The notes under the pieces: model-generated
What the model was told of the DNA's origin: nothing
The model's input: only the letters and a program-made list of their open reading frames with translations
Database searches by the model: none
NCBI GenBank assembly: GCA_025056175.1
Contig: JANWWK010000053.1
Coordinates: forward strand, 62,001 to 126,000
Reading direction: 5' to 3'
DNA from: Anaerolineales bacterium
Lineage (GTDB): Bacteria > Chloroflexota > Anaerolineae > Anaerolineales > Villigracilaceae
Length of the DNA: 64,000 bases
Part shown: one piece after another, positions 25,010 to 33,487 of the stretch
Layout of the letters: every line of letters begins with the position of its first letter
Position numbering within the stretch: position 1 is the stretch's first letter
Made by a program: the position numbers and the translations under genes

Positions 25010-25527
25010 AGGGCCTCCGCCTGGGCGCGCTTAACCGATTCGGCGCCGATGGATTTCATGGCTGCTTCGACCGCCGCTTCCAACTCTCCGCCGCATTCGA
25101 TGAGCAACGCAATGCGCCCATCGCTGATTTCCGGCACATATTCGGTGGGGGTGTAGTTCGGAAAGCGGCTGTCGAGAAACACACCGAGAAAGGTGCTAAT
25201 CAGCATGAGCAGCATCGTCAACTCGAACATCACCACAATGGTGGGGGGGACGCCAATCCAGCGCGCATTGACCACGATGGGATACAGTTGCGGCGTGCCA
25301 TAGGCCAGGAAAATGCCCACACACAACCCCACGAAGGCGCCGCCCAGTGCAAAGCGGGTGACGTTGCTCCACTGCGGTTTGCGTCCCAGCATGGCTTCGG
25401 TAATCGGCGTGCCAGAGATGACGGTGACATGTTCATCGGTCACGCCGAGTTCACGCAATTTATCTACCGCGTGCGCCGCCGGGTCAATATCTTCAAAAAT
25501 GGCGAGAAGAAGGTTTTTTTCCGTCAT
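25006..25527 (-). CDS. actD: Alternative complex III subunit ActD (DUF3341)
   Basis: 173-residue DUF3341 membrane protein. The N-terminal domain (residues 1-50, LLAIFEDIDPAAHAVDKLRE) is soluble. Two helices follow at about 58-78 and 95-117, with a short C-terminal soluble part. ActD is a conserved membrane subunit of alternative complex III without cofactors. It is packed between ActC (two bases away) and ActE (ATGA overlap), so all are expected to be made at comparable levels. Confidence 0.9.
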   Translation of the reverse strand: MTEKNLLLAIFEDIDPAAHAVDKLRELGVTDEHVTVISGTPITEAMLGRKPQWSNVTRFALGGAFVGLCVGIFLAYGTPQLYPIVVNARWIGVPPTIVVMFELTMLLMLISTFLGVFLDSRFPNYTPTEYVPEISDGRIALLIECGGELEAAVEAAMKSIGAESVKRAQAEAL

Positions 25528-25529
25528 GC

Positions 25530-26984
25530 TTACTCCAGTTCTGCCACCGTCACCACCGGCTCTTTACCGTACTTGCGGATGGAGTGCGCCATCTGGCCTT
25601 CCTGTACTTCCCACACCGGCACAAGCGGCAGGAAGCGCGAGGCCAGCATGTAGAGGAGGATAAAGAAGGCTACCGTGCCGATGAAAATAGGCACTTCGAT
25701 ACCGGGGCGGAAATCTTGCCCCCAAAGGAAGGGCATGCGGTTGATTTGCAGAGAAACCGGCACGATAATGTAACGTTCAGCCCACATACCAACGTTGATG
25801 AGCAGGCCAACCGAGAAGAGAATGACCGGATTTCGCCGCCAGGCGCGATTCCACAACACCAGCCAGGGAATGGCGACGTTGGTAATCAGCATCATGAACC
25901 AAATCCAGCCGCCGGGGCCGGCCTCGTGGAAGTGGAGCAAGGCATCGGTGAACGAGTCGCCGCCATACCACTGAATCATGTAATCGTTAAAGAAGAAGTA
26001 GGCCCAACCCATCGAAATGACCAGCATCAGTTTGCCAATCGCGTCGAAATGTTCCTTGCGGATGAAGTAATCCATGTGTTTCATGGTGTAACGGATGACG
26101 ATGACCACCATCCCCACCGCCGCTACGCCCGATTGCAGCGCGCCGATGACGAAGTAAGGCCCGAAAATGGTGGAACTCCAACCAGGACGCATGGCAACTG
26201 CGAAGTCCCACGAAACGATGGTGTGAACCGAGAACATGACCGGCAGGATGGCAAAGGCAAAGATGTTGAGCGCAATCCGCAAATGCGTCCACTCCGCTTC
26301 GGTGCCGCGGAAGCCGAGCGCCAGAATGCGGTACACCGACTTGCGCCACCCGGTCGAGCGGTCACGCGCCATCGCCAGGTCGGGGATGAGCGGCAGGAAC
26401 AGGTACATGGTGGACGCCAGCAGGTACGTGTTGATTGCCAGAAAGTCCCACATTAATGGCGACTGAAAGTTGACCCATAGCTGGCGCTGGTTGGGGATGG
26501 GGAACATCCAGTAGGCCAGCCACACACGCCCCATGTGCGCGAAAATCTGGATACCGGCCTGCGCCAGCGCAAAAGTGGTCATCAATTCAGCAGCGCGGGT
26601 GAACGGCCGGCGAAATTCCACCTTGAAGACCCGCAGCAGAGCCGAAACAAAGGTTCCAGCGTGGCTGATGCCCACCCAGAACACGGTATGCACCAGGAAC
26701 AAACTCCAATAACCGGGGCGGTTCTTGCCCGAAAGGTACAGGCCTTCGGAAATCATATAGCCCCAGGCGCCAAAGAGTGCCACCGCCACAATCAGCGCCA
26801 GGATACCGGCCACCACCCAGAACTTCCACGAGGTGGTGGTCATGGATTCCATCACCATCGCGTTCATTTCGCCGCGCGGCTTGGGGTCGAGCATCAGGTG
26901 TTCGCGGCGCAGTTCGGCCTCGTGGTCGTGATGCGCGTGCGATTCTGCGTGTGCGTGCGGCAGGGCGCTAGCCGAGATTGCCAT
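25530..26984 (-). CDS. actC: Alternative complex III subunit ActC (NrfD/PsrC-like)
   Basis: 484-residue integral membrane protein of the NrfD/PsrC family, with about ten helices. It binds the menaquinol to be oxidised. Helix-end charges such as HTVFWVGISHAGTFVSALLR near residue 95-115 are typical. The soluble N terminus is unusually His-rich (HAHAESHAHHDHE, residues 10-22), perhaps a metal-binding tail. The 5' end overlaps the actB2 stop by 17 bases. Only one NrfD-like subunit is present in the cluster, whereas many complexes also have ActF. Confidence 0.9.
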   Translation of the reverse strand: MAISASALPHAHAESHAHHDHEAELRREHLMLDPKPRGEMNAMVMESMTTTSWKFWVVAGILALIVAVALFGAWGYMISEGLYLSGKNRPGYWSLFLVHTVFWVGISHAGTFVSALLRVFKVEFRRPFTRAAELMTTFALAQAGIQIFAHMGRVWLAYWMFPIPNQRQLWVNFQSPLMWDFLAINTYLLASTMYLFLPLIPDLAMARDRSTGWRKSVYRILALGFRGTEAEWTHLRIALNIFAFAILPVMFSVHTIVSWDFAVAMRPGWSSTIFGPYFVIGALQSGVAAVGMVVIVIRYTMKHMDYFIRKEHFDAIGKLMLVISMGWAYFFFNDYMIQWYGGDSFTDALLHFHEAGPGGWIWFMMLITNVAIPWLVLWNRAWRRNPVILFSVGLLINVGMWAERYIIVPVSLQINRMPFLWGQDFRPGIEVPIFIGTVAFFILLYMLASRFLPLVPVWEVQEGQMAHSIRKYGKEPVVTVAELE

Positions 26985-27729
26985 GATAGCCTCCTTTGAG
27001 ATAGGTCACGCGCGGCTGCGTGCCGAGGTCTTCGAGCAGTTTCACAGAGCGTTTGTCTTTTGAGAGTTTGCTCACGCGGCTTTCGGGGTCATCCAGGCGG
27101 CCAAAGACAATGGCCTCTGCCGGGCAGGCCTGCGCACAGGCAGGCTGTACTTCACCATCGCGCACTTCACGGCCTTCGGCTTTGGCCTGGTCGGTGGCCT
27201 TGTGAATGCGCTGAATACAGAAGGTGCATTTCTCCATCACACCGCGCCGCCGCACGGTCACATCGGGGTTGAATTGGTTGGCAAGCGGTTCAGGATAGTT
27301 GGAATAATCGGCCCAGTTGAAGACGCGCGCCACATACGGGCAGTTATTGGCGCAATAGCGCGTGCCAACACAGCGGTTATAAACCTGGAGATTGATTTGT
27401 TCGGCCTGGCTGTGGACGGTGGCAAACACCGGGCAAACCGCCTCGCACGGAGCTGCACCGCACTGCTGGCACATCACTGGCTGGAAGGGTGTCGCTCGCA
27501 CTTCAGGATATTCACCCTCCCACAGGCGTTCCACGCGAATCCAGGCCATTTGCCGACCATAACCAGCATCGTGTTCGCCCACGAAGGGTACGTTGTTCTC
27601 CATCGAACAGGCTGCCACGCAGGCCTGGCAGCCGGTGCATAAATCCATATCAATCGCAATGCCCCAGCGGCCTTCTTCGCCTTCAGCCCATTCGGCTTTA
27701 TACTCGGGTATTTTGGGTAAAATCGCCAT
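26968..27729 (-). CDS. Alternative complex III iron-sulfur subunit ActB2
   Basis: 253-residue polyferredoxin. Four cluster motifs are visible: CTGCQACVAAC, CQQCGAAPCEAVC, CVGTRYCANNC with only three cysteines, and CTFC paired with a later CAQAC. This gives three [4Fe-4S] and one [3Fe-4S] centre, as in the ActB2 half of the alternative complex III ActB subunit. In many organisms ActB1 and ActB2 are one polypeptide; here they are two genes, two bases apart. It relays electrons from ActC towards the heme subunits. Confidence 0.9.
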   Translation of the reverse strand: MAILPKIPEYKAEWAEGEEGRWGIAIDMDLCTGCQACVAACSMENNVPFVGEHDAGYGRQMAWIRVERLWEGEYPEVRATPFQPVMCQQCGAAPCEAVCPVFATVHSQAEQINLQVYNRCVGTRYCANNCPYVARVFNWADYSNYPEPLANQFNPDVTVRRRGVMEKCTFCIQRIHKATDQAKAEGREVRDGEVQPACAQACPAEAIVFGRLDDPESRVSKLSKDKRSVKLLEDLGTQPRVTYLKGGYHGNLG

Positions 27730-27731
27730 TT

Positions 27732-29897
27732 CTAATGCTCCTCCATGCCTTCGCCATACACGCCCAATTTGCTCTCCAGGCGCGAGAGCTCGCGCTTCTT
27801 ACCGGTCTTTTCGATGCGGACTTTGACATCGGCAAAAGCCAGGTCTCCTGCAGCGTTGAAGCGCGGACCGAACAAATCGGCAGGGTTTACGCCCCGTTGT
27901 TGGGCATACCGCCCATACGCGGTGTGCCCCTGTCCGAAAGGAATGGCAACTGCATCCGGACGGATGGCGGGGTATTCGTACACCGAAACTTCCACCGCAC
28001 CATACGGAGAGACCACCCGCACCACATCGTCGTTATGCAGGCCGAGTTTTTTGGCCGTCTTGGGGTTGATTTCAATCCACGAATTCCACATCACGGTCGT
28101 CATCGGGTCGGGCGTTTCTTGCAGCCAGGGTTTGTTGGCACCGGCTTCGGCCAGAATGGGAGAGGGATAAACGAGCAAATCGAACTCGTCATACGAGGCA
28201 GATTTTTCGCCTGTCTTCAGGTTGAGTTTCTTTTCTAACACACCTGCCACACCTGGCACGCCCAGACCAGGGTCGTTCTTCCACCAGCCGCCAAACTGTT
28301 GGAACAGCGCCCAAAAGGAAGGCAGGTCGGGGGCGCTATAAAAGCCACCGCTCTGCTCCACCAGCGCAGCCACCTGGTTTTGCAAATACTCCACTTCGTC
28401 CTTGAAGGGTAAATTGGCAGCAGCCAGCAAGACATCCACCGTAGATTTGGTGTTGTAGAACGGCGCAACCACCGGCTGGGCGCCAGAGAGCATAGATTGC
28501 CCCGTCCCATCGGTCACACGCTGATACCCCCACGATTCCAGGCCGTGATGGTCAGGGAAGATGTAATGGGCGGCCATCGCGGTTTCATCGGGGAAGGTCG
28601 CAAAAGAAATGACGGTCGGCACTTTGGCAAGTGCGGCCTCGAATCCCAGGGCTTTTGGCAACTCGAAGACCGGATTGACGCCATGCACCAGAAGGGTTTT
28701 GATTTGACCGGCGTTCATCCGCTCCACCAGGTCGGCCATCTCCTTGAGAGAAGCCGGGCGGCGATATTCCTCGCCCAGCGGAGAGACAGGGGTGTGATAG
28801 ACCCCACCCGGCTTACCCGGATTGCCCAACAAGACGTTGAGCGCCAGGATGGCTTTGGCGGTCTCCAGGCCGTTTTCATGCGCCAGCGCTGCGCCACCGG
28901 GCAAAACAAGCGGACGGTCGGCATCCAGCAGCAAAGCCGTGAGTTTTTCCAGGGCTTCCACTTCCAGCCCGGCGGCTTCGGCGGCAGCAGTCACATCCAC
29001 ACCCTCGAAGGCGACGGGAGCCACGCCCAGCTTTTCCTCCGCATACAGTTTGCCCAACGCGGCGGCCACCAATCCCTCGCTGCCCGGTTTGATGGGGTAC
29101 CACAGGTCGGCTTTGGCGGCGGTCTGGCTCAGGCGCGGTTCTAACTGGATGAGAATGCCGCGCGCACGCTGTTTTCGCATGCGTGCATAGCCGCGCGTGA
29201 AGGCGACGGGGGAAATCCACGTTTCCAGGAAGTTCGCGCCAAAGGAGATGACCAGGTCAGCATTGGCCAGGTCGAAGAACAACGTATCCGGACGTCCAAA
29301 CACAGCGCGGGCAGCTTCACCCAGCGTGACGCGCGCCTCGAACATGCTTAAAGCCCCGTAGCGGATGGGAGCAGGCGCGCCAAGTGACTTGCACAAATCA
29401 CTCACCAGGTCGAACAGATGGTCGGGCGCCAGTCCCAGCAAGAACTGTACTCCGGCTGGCGCTTTCAATGCTTCGGCCACCACACCAATGGCGGCATCCC
29501 AGCTCATTTCCGTCCAATCCCGTTCGCCGGCAGGATTGCTCTCGCCGCGCGAGTTGCGCAAGGGATTCTTCACCCGGTCGGGGTTATACAGGCCTTGCAG
29601 GGTCGCCTGCCCACGCGCGCAGGTCTTGCCCAAATTGACGGGGTTGTACGGATTGCCCTCCGTCTTGATGGCGCGCCCCTGCATGGTGCGGACGACCAGG
29701 CCGCAACCCGCCGCACACTCACGGCACGTGGTGGCAAAGTAAGTGCTTTGCCCGTTGTAGTTATACTCCGGCATTTTTGTATAGGGTTCGCGCGTCACAT
29801 AGCGGGAGGCCGGGCCGCATCCGGTCAGGACTGCCGCCGTTGCTGCGCCCGCGCCCACCACTTTGAGAAAATCGCGCCGGGAAAGTTTTTCGGTCAT
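27732..29897 (-). CDS. Alternative complex III subunit ActB1 (molybdopterin-oxidoreductase-like)
   Basis: 721-residue protein related to the catalytic subunit of molybdenum oxidoreductases. A Tat signal is visible (SRRDFLK near residue 5, then TGCG). The N-terminal domain keeps CRECAAGC and a further Cys (KTCARGQ), and the C-terminal part has the aspartate decarboxylase-like barrel. In studied complexes this subunit carries no molybdopterin and is structural, with the redox centres in ActB2, so it should not be annotated as an active reductase. It is translated with actB2, two bases apart. Confidence 0.88.
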   Translation of the reverse strand: MTEKLSRRDFLKVVGAGAATAAVLTGCGPASRYVTREPYTKMPEYNYNGQSTYFATTCRECAAGCGLVVRTMQGRAIKTEGNPYNPVNLGKTCARGQATLQGLYNPDRVKNPLRNSRGESNPAGERDWTEMSWDAAIGVVAEALKAPAGVQFLLGLAPDHLFDLVSDLCKSLGAPAPIRYGALSMFEARVTLGEAARAVFGRPDTLFFDLANADLVISFGANFLETWISPVAFTRGYARMRKQRARGILIQLEPRLSQTAAKADLWYPIKPGSEGLVAAALGKLYAEEKLGVAPVAFEGVDVTAAAEAAGLEVEALEKLTALLLDADRPLVLPGGAALAHENGLETAKAILALNVLLGNPGKPGGVYHTPVSPLGEEYRRPASLKEMADLVERMNAGQIKTLLVHGVNPVFELPKALGFEAALAKVPTVISFATFPDETAMAAHYIFPDHHGLESWGYQRVTDGTGQSMLSGAQPVVAPFYNTKSTVDVLLAAANLPFKDEVEYLQNQVAALVEQSGGFYSAPDLPSFWALFQQFGGWWKNDPGLGVPGVAGVLEKKLNLKTGEKSASYDEFDLLVYPSPILAEAGANKPWLQETPDPMTTVMWNSWIEINPKTAKKLGLHNDDVVRVVSPYGAVEVSVYEYPAIRPDAVAIPFGQGHTAYGRYAQQRGVNPADLFGPRFNAAGDLAFADVKVRIEKTGKKRELSRLESKLGVYGEGMEEH

Positions 29898-29915
29898 TCG
29901 ATGCGCTCCTGATTC

Positions 29916-30497
29916 CTAGTAATGGCACGTTCCGCAGTCAATGAGTTTGATGCGCTTCTGCGGGTCATCTACCGAATTTTGCTGATGGCAGGTGATGCAC
30001 CACCCCATGTTGATGGTTTGCTGGAGTTCGGCCACCTTCTGCTTGCTCATATCGCCGTGACACTGCTCACAGGCAAACCCGGCAGCGATGTGCGGACGGT
30101 GATTGAAATGTACGTGGTCGGGAACGATGTAAACCGGCACCCAGGGAATCGGCTCATTGCGCTCCACGTAGCCAGCCAGTTTTTGCAGTTCCACCGGCCA
30201 CTGCTCCAGCGGAACAGGGGCGGCAGGGTCCCAGTATTTTTTCAACTGACCATGACAGGCCCAACATTTTTGCTGCGTCGGCAGGCCAGCCGAGGCCTGT
30301 CGCTGCGCGCCGGGGTGACAATACAGGCATTGAATCTGTAACTGCACGTGAATATCGTGCGGGAACAGGATAGGCTGTTCCGGCGGGATCTGGGTCTGAT
30401 AAAGCGCCCACGCCCCACCGCTGATGACGACCATGAAGGCAATCAACAAGAGCAGCTGAATCTCTTTCTTTTTAAGTAACTCGAACACTCTCTGCAT
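29916..30497 (-). CDS. actA: Alternative complex III subunit ActA (pentaheme cytochrome c)
   Basis: 193-residue membrane-anchored multiheme cytochrome. The start MQRVFELLKKK at 30497 has GGAG eight bases upstream. One transmembrane helix lies at residues 15-33. Five CxxCH motifs are present: CLYCH, CWACH, CEQCH, CITCH and CGTCH. This matches the five hemes of ActA in characterised complexes. The third to fifth hemes are grouped in the C-terminal half. It passes electrons towards the cytochrome c subunit and sits next to the diheme cytochrome gene. Confidence 0.92.
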   Translation of the reverse strand: MQRVFELLKKKEIQLLLLIAFMVVISGGAWALYQTQIPPEQPILFPHDIHVQLQIQCLYCHPGAQRQASAGLPTQQKCWACHGQLKKYWDPAAPVPLEQWPVELQKLAGYVERNEPIPWVPVYIVPDHVHFNHRPHIAAGFACEQCHGDMSKQKVAELQQTINMGWCITCHQQNSVDDPQKRIKLIDCGTCHY

Positions 30498-30548
30498 TGA
30501 TTTTCTCCTCGAAAATGGCTTCAAGCAACCAGGCGCCTGACTCCACGG

Positions 30549-31493
30549 CTAATTTCTCTTGCGTAAAGCCCACACCACCAGGAAACCCAGCACCACCAGC
30601 CCAAACAGGAAGAAGGCGCTGACTCCAAACGTTCCAAGAAAAGCCAGGATACCGGTCAAAATGCCACCTGCCACACCCGCCGGCGGGCCGCCTACCTGCG
30701 GCGAAGCCCCTGAACCTTCGCCCACGTTGCCGGGCTGTTGCGGTTCGTTGCCGGTCGGAAGGGTCTGAACATAAGCCAGCACATCCACGCCATCTTTGGG
30801 CGTCCAGCCCAATTCACGGCCAATCGGCATCTGCGTGCCGGCGACGCCAAAGCGCGTGCGATGCAGGAAGCGGTACGGGTCGCGATTGGCAACCGCGCCA
30901 AGCGTTTCGTTGATGCCTTCGGTCCGAAAGATAATTTTTGCGCCATCGGCGCCATGACAGGTAGCGCAGTGCGCGTCGTAAAGCGCCTGACCGTTGGCAG
31001 GGTCGCCGCCTTTGGTTTTCAATGTGACCGTATCAATATATTGGGAGTCATCAATCAGCCCTTCTCTAAGGAAGGCTGCCAGCTGCTTTCGGCTGGTTTC
31101 ATCGAGATAAGCCGAAAAATCGTGCGCGGGGTTGGTTTTGCCTTCGAGAACCGCAAGGACATCGGCTTGCGTGCCAAAGACGCCCGGAAAACCGGTGTAG
31201 TGTGACCCACTACCATAGGCGCCGTCTTTGCCTTTATAGTCCCAGCCGTGACATTCCACACAGCGCCACGTTTCTGGGCCAGAGCGGGTGTTGGTGGTCT
31301 GTGCACTCCAGAGGGGCATATCACCTGCGGGCGCTGGCTGACCGAGCGCAGCATACCACTTGTCGTACAAGAGCGCACCGCGTGTGACGTCATCAACAGC
31401 GGGAGCCATCGCCCCCAATGCCTGAACCGCACTCACGCCTAAAAAGAGCAGTGCGGCAGTTACAGAGAAAAAAAAGCGAAAGGAATTTCGCAT
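30549..31493 (-). CDS. Diheme cytochrome c, membrane-anchored
   Basis: 314-residue exported cytochrome with two c-type heme sites, CVECH near residue 78 and CATCH near residue 179. The start MRNSFRFFF at 31493 begins a Sec signal peptide; upstream codons in frame lack support. A C-terminal helix (residues 286-308, followed by RKRN) anchors it to the membrane after a Gly/Pro linker. It is the first gene of the respiratory cluster, 51 bases before actA. It is probably an electron donor or acceptor linked to complex III or the terminal oxidase, which is inference from position. Confidence 0.8.
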   Translation of the reverse strand: MRNSFRFFFSVTAALLFLGVSAVQALGAMAPAVDDVTRGALLYDKWYAALGQPAPAGDMPLWSAQTTNTRSGPETWRCVECHGWDYKGKDGAYGSGSHYTGFPGVFGTQADVLAVLEGKTNPAHDFSAYLDETSRKQLAAFLREGLIDDSQYIDTVTLKTKGGDPANGQALYDAHCATCHGADGAKIIFRTEGINETLGAVANRDPYRFLHRTRFGVAGTQMPIGRELGWTPKDGVDVLAYVQTLPTGNEPQQPGNVGEGSGASPQVGGPPAGVAGGILTGILAFLGTFGVSAFFLFGLVVLGFLVVWALRKRN

Positions 31494-31586
31494 ACTGGCA
31501 TCTCTCCTCATCCGATTGGGCTTCCAGGCCGCGAAGATTATACAAGACATCTTAACATTTGATAAGAACAGGCTTAATTCACAACA

Positions 31587-31616
31587 TGTTATACTAGGGT
31601 GAAACTTTATCACCCT
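31587..31616 (+). promoter_or_regulatory. Extended -10 promoter and inverted repeat
   Basis: TGTTATACT (31587-31595) is an extended -10 element. An inverted repeat AGGGTGA-AACTTTA-TCACCCT (31596-31616) follows directly and would surround the transcription start, a good place for an operator or a 5' mRNA hairpin. The ATG of the small membrane protein lies 17 bases later. No -35 box of standard spacing is present. Confidence 0.4.
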
Positions 31617-31632
31617 TTGTGATGAAAAAGAA

Positions 31633-31878
31633 ATGAAACTTTCGTTTCCTTCGCTGACAGCCGCTCTGGCCTTTGGTCTGCTGGTTTTGATGAACAGCGC
31701 GGCCCGGCTGAGTGCTCCTTTGATTCAATCGGCTTCTCCCACTCCAACAATCACGCCTGCGCAGGTTGCGCCTGGTCCCGCTGGCGATACAAATGGCATT
31801 GCCTTCCTTGGCATCTTCATTTTTGTGGTGATTGTGGCCGCCATTTTCGTCCGCCTGCGCGAAGCGCAGGCGCATTAG
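31633..31878 (+). CDS. Small membrane protein, unknown
   Basis: 81-residue peptide. A signal-like helix occupies residues 6-30, followed by a Thr/Pro/Ala-rich segment (SPTPTITPAQVAPGPAG) and a C-terminal helix (GIAFLGIFIFVVIVAAIFV) ending in charged residues. The layout of a membrane-anchored Thr/Pro linker is common among small Chloroflexota membrane proteins. No ribosome-binding site is clear (GATGAAAAAGAAATG), so expression is uncertain, but a promoter-like element lies just upstream. It is divergent from the respiratory cluster and may belong to it, by position only. Confidence 0.5.
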   Translation: MKLSFPSLTAALAFGLLVLMNSAARLSAPLIQSASPTPTITPAQVAPGPAGDTNGIAFLGIFIFVVIVAAIFVRLREAQAH

Positions 31879-31942
31879 CACTGCACTCCATTCCTGAAAA
31901 ACGCAACTCATCACGTACAAACGCATCTAAAAGATATTCGGC

Positions 31943-32680
31943 ATGTGTCGAGCCAGCCTGTTCCTTTTCGGTATTCTTGTTGGTACACTCGGTTGCAGCC
32001 TGCCAGCCCTGACCGCGTCAACAACAGCCGCATCCGAAGGAATGCCGGTCGAAACCGCCGTTGCACGCCAAACGCAAGCCGCTGTAGATGCGACTGCGCT
32101 CTCCTGCGCCCCTGACGTCGTTTTAGAACAGGCACTGGTGAACGAAGTAATCGACGGCGACACCATCGAAGTTGTTCTGAATGGGCAGACCTTGCGCGTG
32201 CGGTACATCGGCATAGACACCCCTGAAAGAGATGAATATTTTTACCACCAGGCAACCCTGGCGAACCAGTCTTTCGTTGCTGGCAAAACCGTGATGCTCT
32301 TCAAAGACGTTTCGGATACTGACCGCTATGGCCGCTTGTTACGATACGTGTTTGTGGATACAATTTTTGTCAACTACGAGCTGGTACGGCAGGGATACGC
32401 TCTCGCTTCAACCTACCCGCCAGACGTTGCCTGTGCAGAAGTCTTTGCCGAAGCGCAACATCTGGCGCGTTCCGAACAGGCAGGATTCTGGTCGCCGCTG
32501 AATCTGACAGGCCGGTTCGAGAACACATCAAACTGCCACCCTTCTTACCCGACAGTTTGCATCGCCGCTTCTCCACCCGATTTGGATTGCAAAGACGTTC
32601 CGCACCGCAACTTTATTGTTTTGGGTGAAGACCCGCACCGCTTCGATGGAGATAACGACGGCATTGGATGCGAGAAATAG
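31943..32680 (+). CDS. Secreted thermonuclease-like lipoprotein with excalibur domain
   Basis: 245-residue secreted nuclease. The signal peptide ends in a lipobox (VGTLGC, Cys 18). The staphylococcal nuclease domain spans about residues 65-185: VIDGDTIEV, VRYIGIDTPER with active-site Arg, Asp and Glu, and DRYGRLLRY with the second catalytic Arg. The C-terminal excalibur motif (DGDNDGIGCE) is a calcium-binding-type signature. It would degrade extracellular DNA and RNA, probably for phosphate or nutrient supply. The ribosome-binding site is weak. Nothing else lies in 32681-32914 except a TATAAA-like box near 32816. Confidence 0.88.
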   Translation: MCRASLFLFGILVGTLGCSLPALTASTTAASEGMPVETAVARQTQAAVDATALSCAPDVVLEQALVNEVIDGDTIEVVLNGQTLRVRYIGIDTPERDEYFYHQATLANQSFVAGKTVMLFKDVSDTDRYGRLLRYVFVDTIFVNYELVRQGYALASTYPPDVACAEVFAEAQHLARSEQAGFWSPLNLTGRFENTSNCHPSYPTVCIAASPPDLDCKDVPHRNFIVLGEDPHRFDGDNDGIGCEK

Positions 32681-32914
32681 ACCGCAATGCGCGCCAGTCA
32701 AACAAACGACAACTTGATTATCTAGCCGCCCTCATCCCACCTTGTGCCACATTCCCCGGCGCCAATGCTTCTGCACACTTTGCGCTTCCAATGGGTCAGG
32801 GTCAGGGAAAATCGTTATAAAACCGTCCGAAACGGCAGTGCCTTCTGCTGAGGATATACGCCTGCACCACACGCGGGCTATCAAACCTGGAACGCCAGAG
32901 AAGGAGAGTTGACC

Positions 32915-33466
32915 ATGATGAAATTTGCGCGCTGGATGGATTCGGTCTCGATATGGCTGGGAAAGATTGCGGCATTTTTGGTCATTTTGACGGTCGCAAT
33001 CGGCTTTTACAACGTCGTTGCCCGCTATTTGGGTCGGTTTGTGGGGGTGAAATTGACCACAAACATGCTTATCGAGCTGCAGTGGTATCTCTTTTCGCTC
33101 ACATTTTTGTTTGGCTTTCCATACATTCTGAAGATCGGTGAAAATGTGCGGGTAGATTTTCTCTATGCCAACTGGAGCATGAAGCGGAAGGCGTGGGTCA
33201 ATCTGATTGGACATCTCTTCCTGCTGATATTTTGCGTCATCGGTATTTGGGTCACATACTACCCGGTCTTGCAATCCTGGGGATTGTTACCCGATGGGAC
33301 GTTTGGAACCTGGGAGGTTTCACCAGACCCGGATGGCCTGCCGCGTGCGCCCATCAAAACGATGATGCCGATAGGGTTTGCGTTGCTCTTTCTGCAAGGA
33401 TTGGCTGAAATCTTCAAGAACATTGCCCGCATTCGTGGGGAAGAAATTCCGTTCGAGGGCAAGTAA
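32915..33466 (+). CDS. TRAP transporter small permease (DctQ)
   Basis: 183-residue small membrane subunit of a TRAP transporter, with four helices (about residues 15-40, 60-80, 102-125 and 147-165). The ATG at 32915 is preferred over an in-frame TTG because AAGGAG lies eight bases before it. The family feature ELQWYLFSLTFLFGFPYIL is present. A loop PDPDGLPRAPIKTMMP lies between helices 3 and 4, as in the mannitol/chloroaromatic type DctQ. It forms the transport complex with the large permease encoded 21 bases downstream; the binding protein is encoded on the opposite strand. Confidence 0.9.
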   Translation: MMKFARWMDSVSIWLGKIAAFLVILTVAIGFYNVVARYLGRFVGVKLTTNMLIELQWYLFSLTFLFGFPYILKIGENVRVDFLYANWSMKRKAWVNLIGHLFLLIFCVIGIWVTYYPVLQSWGLLPDGTFGTWEVSPDPDGLPRAPIKTMMPIGFALLFLQGLAEIFKNIARIRGEEIPFEGK

Positions 33467-33487
33467 ACTTAAAGAAAGGTGGCAGCG

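Noticed and set aside
27732-29897. Active molybdopterin oxidoreductase (reductase of sulfur or nitrogen compounds)
   Set aside because: Its neighbours ActA, ActD and ActE define alternative complex III, where this subunit has no molybdenum cofactor.
32732-33274. 180-codon minus-strand frame over dctQ
   Set aside because: It lies opposite the TRAP small permease and has no ribosome-binding site or recognisable domain.
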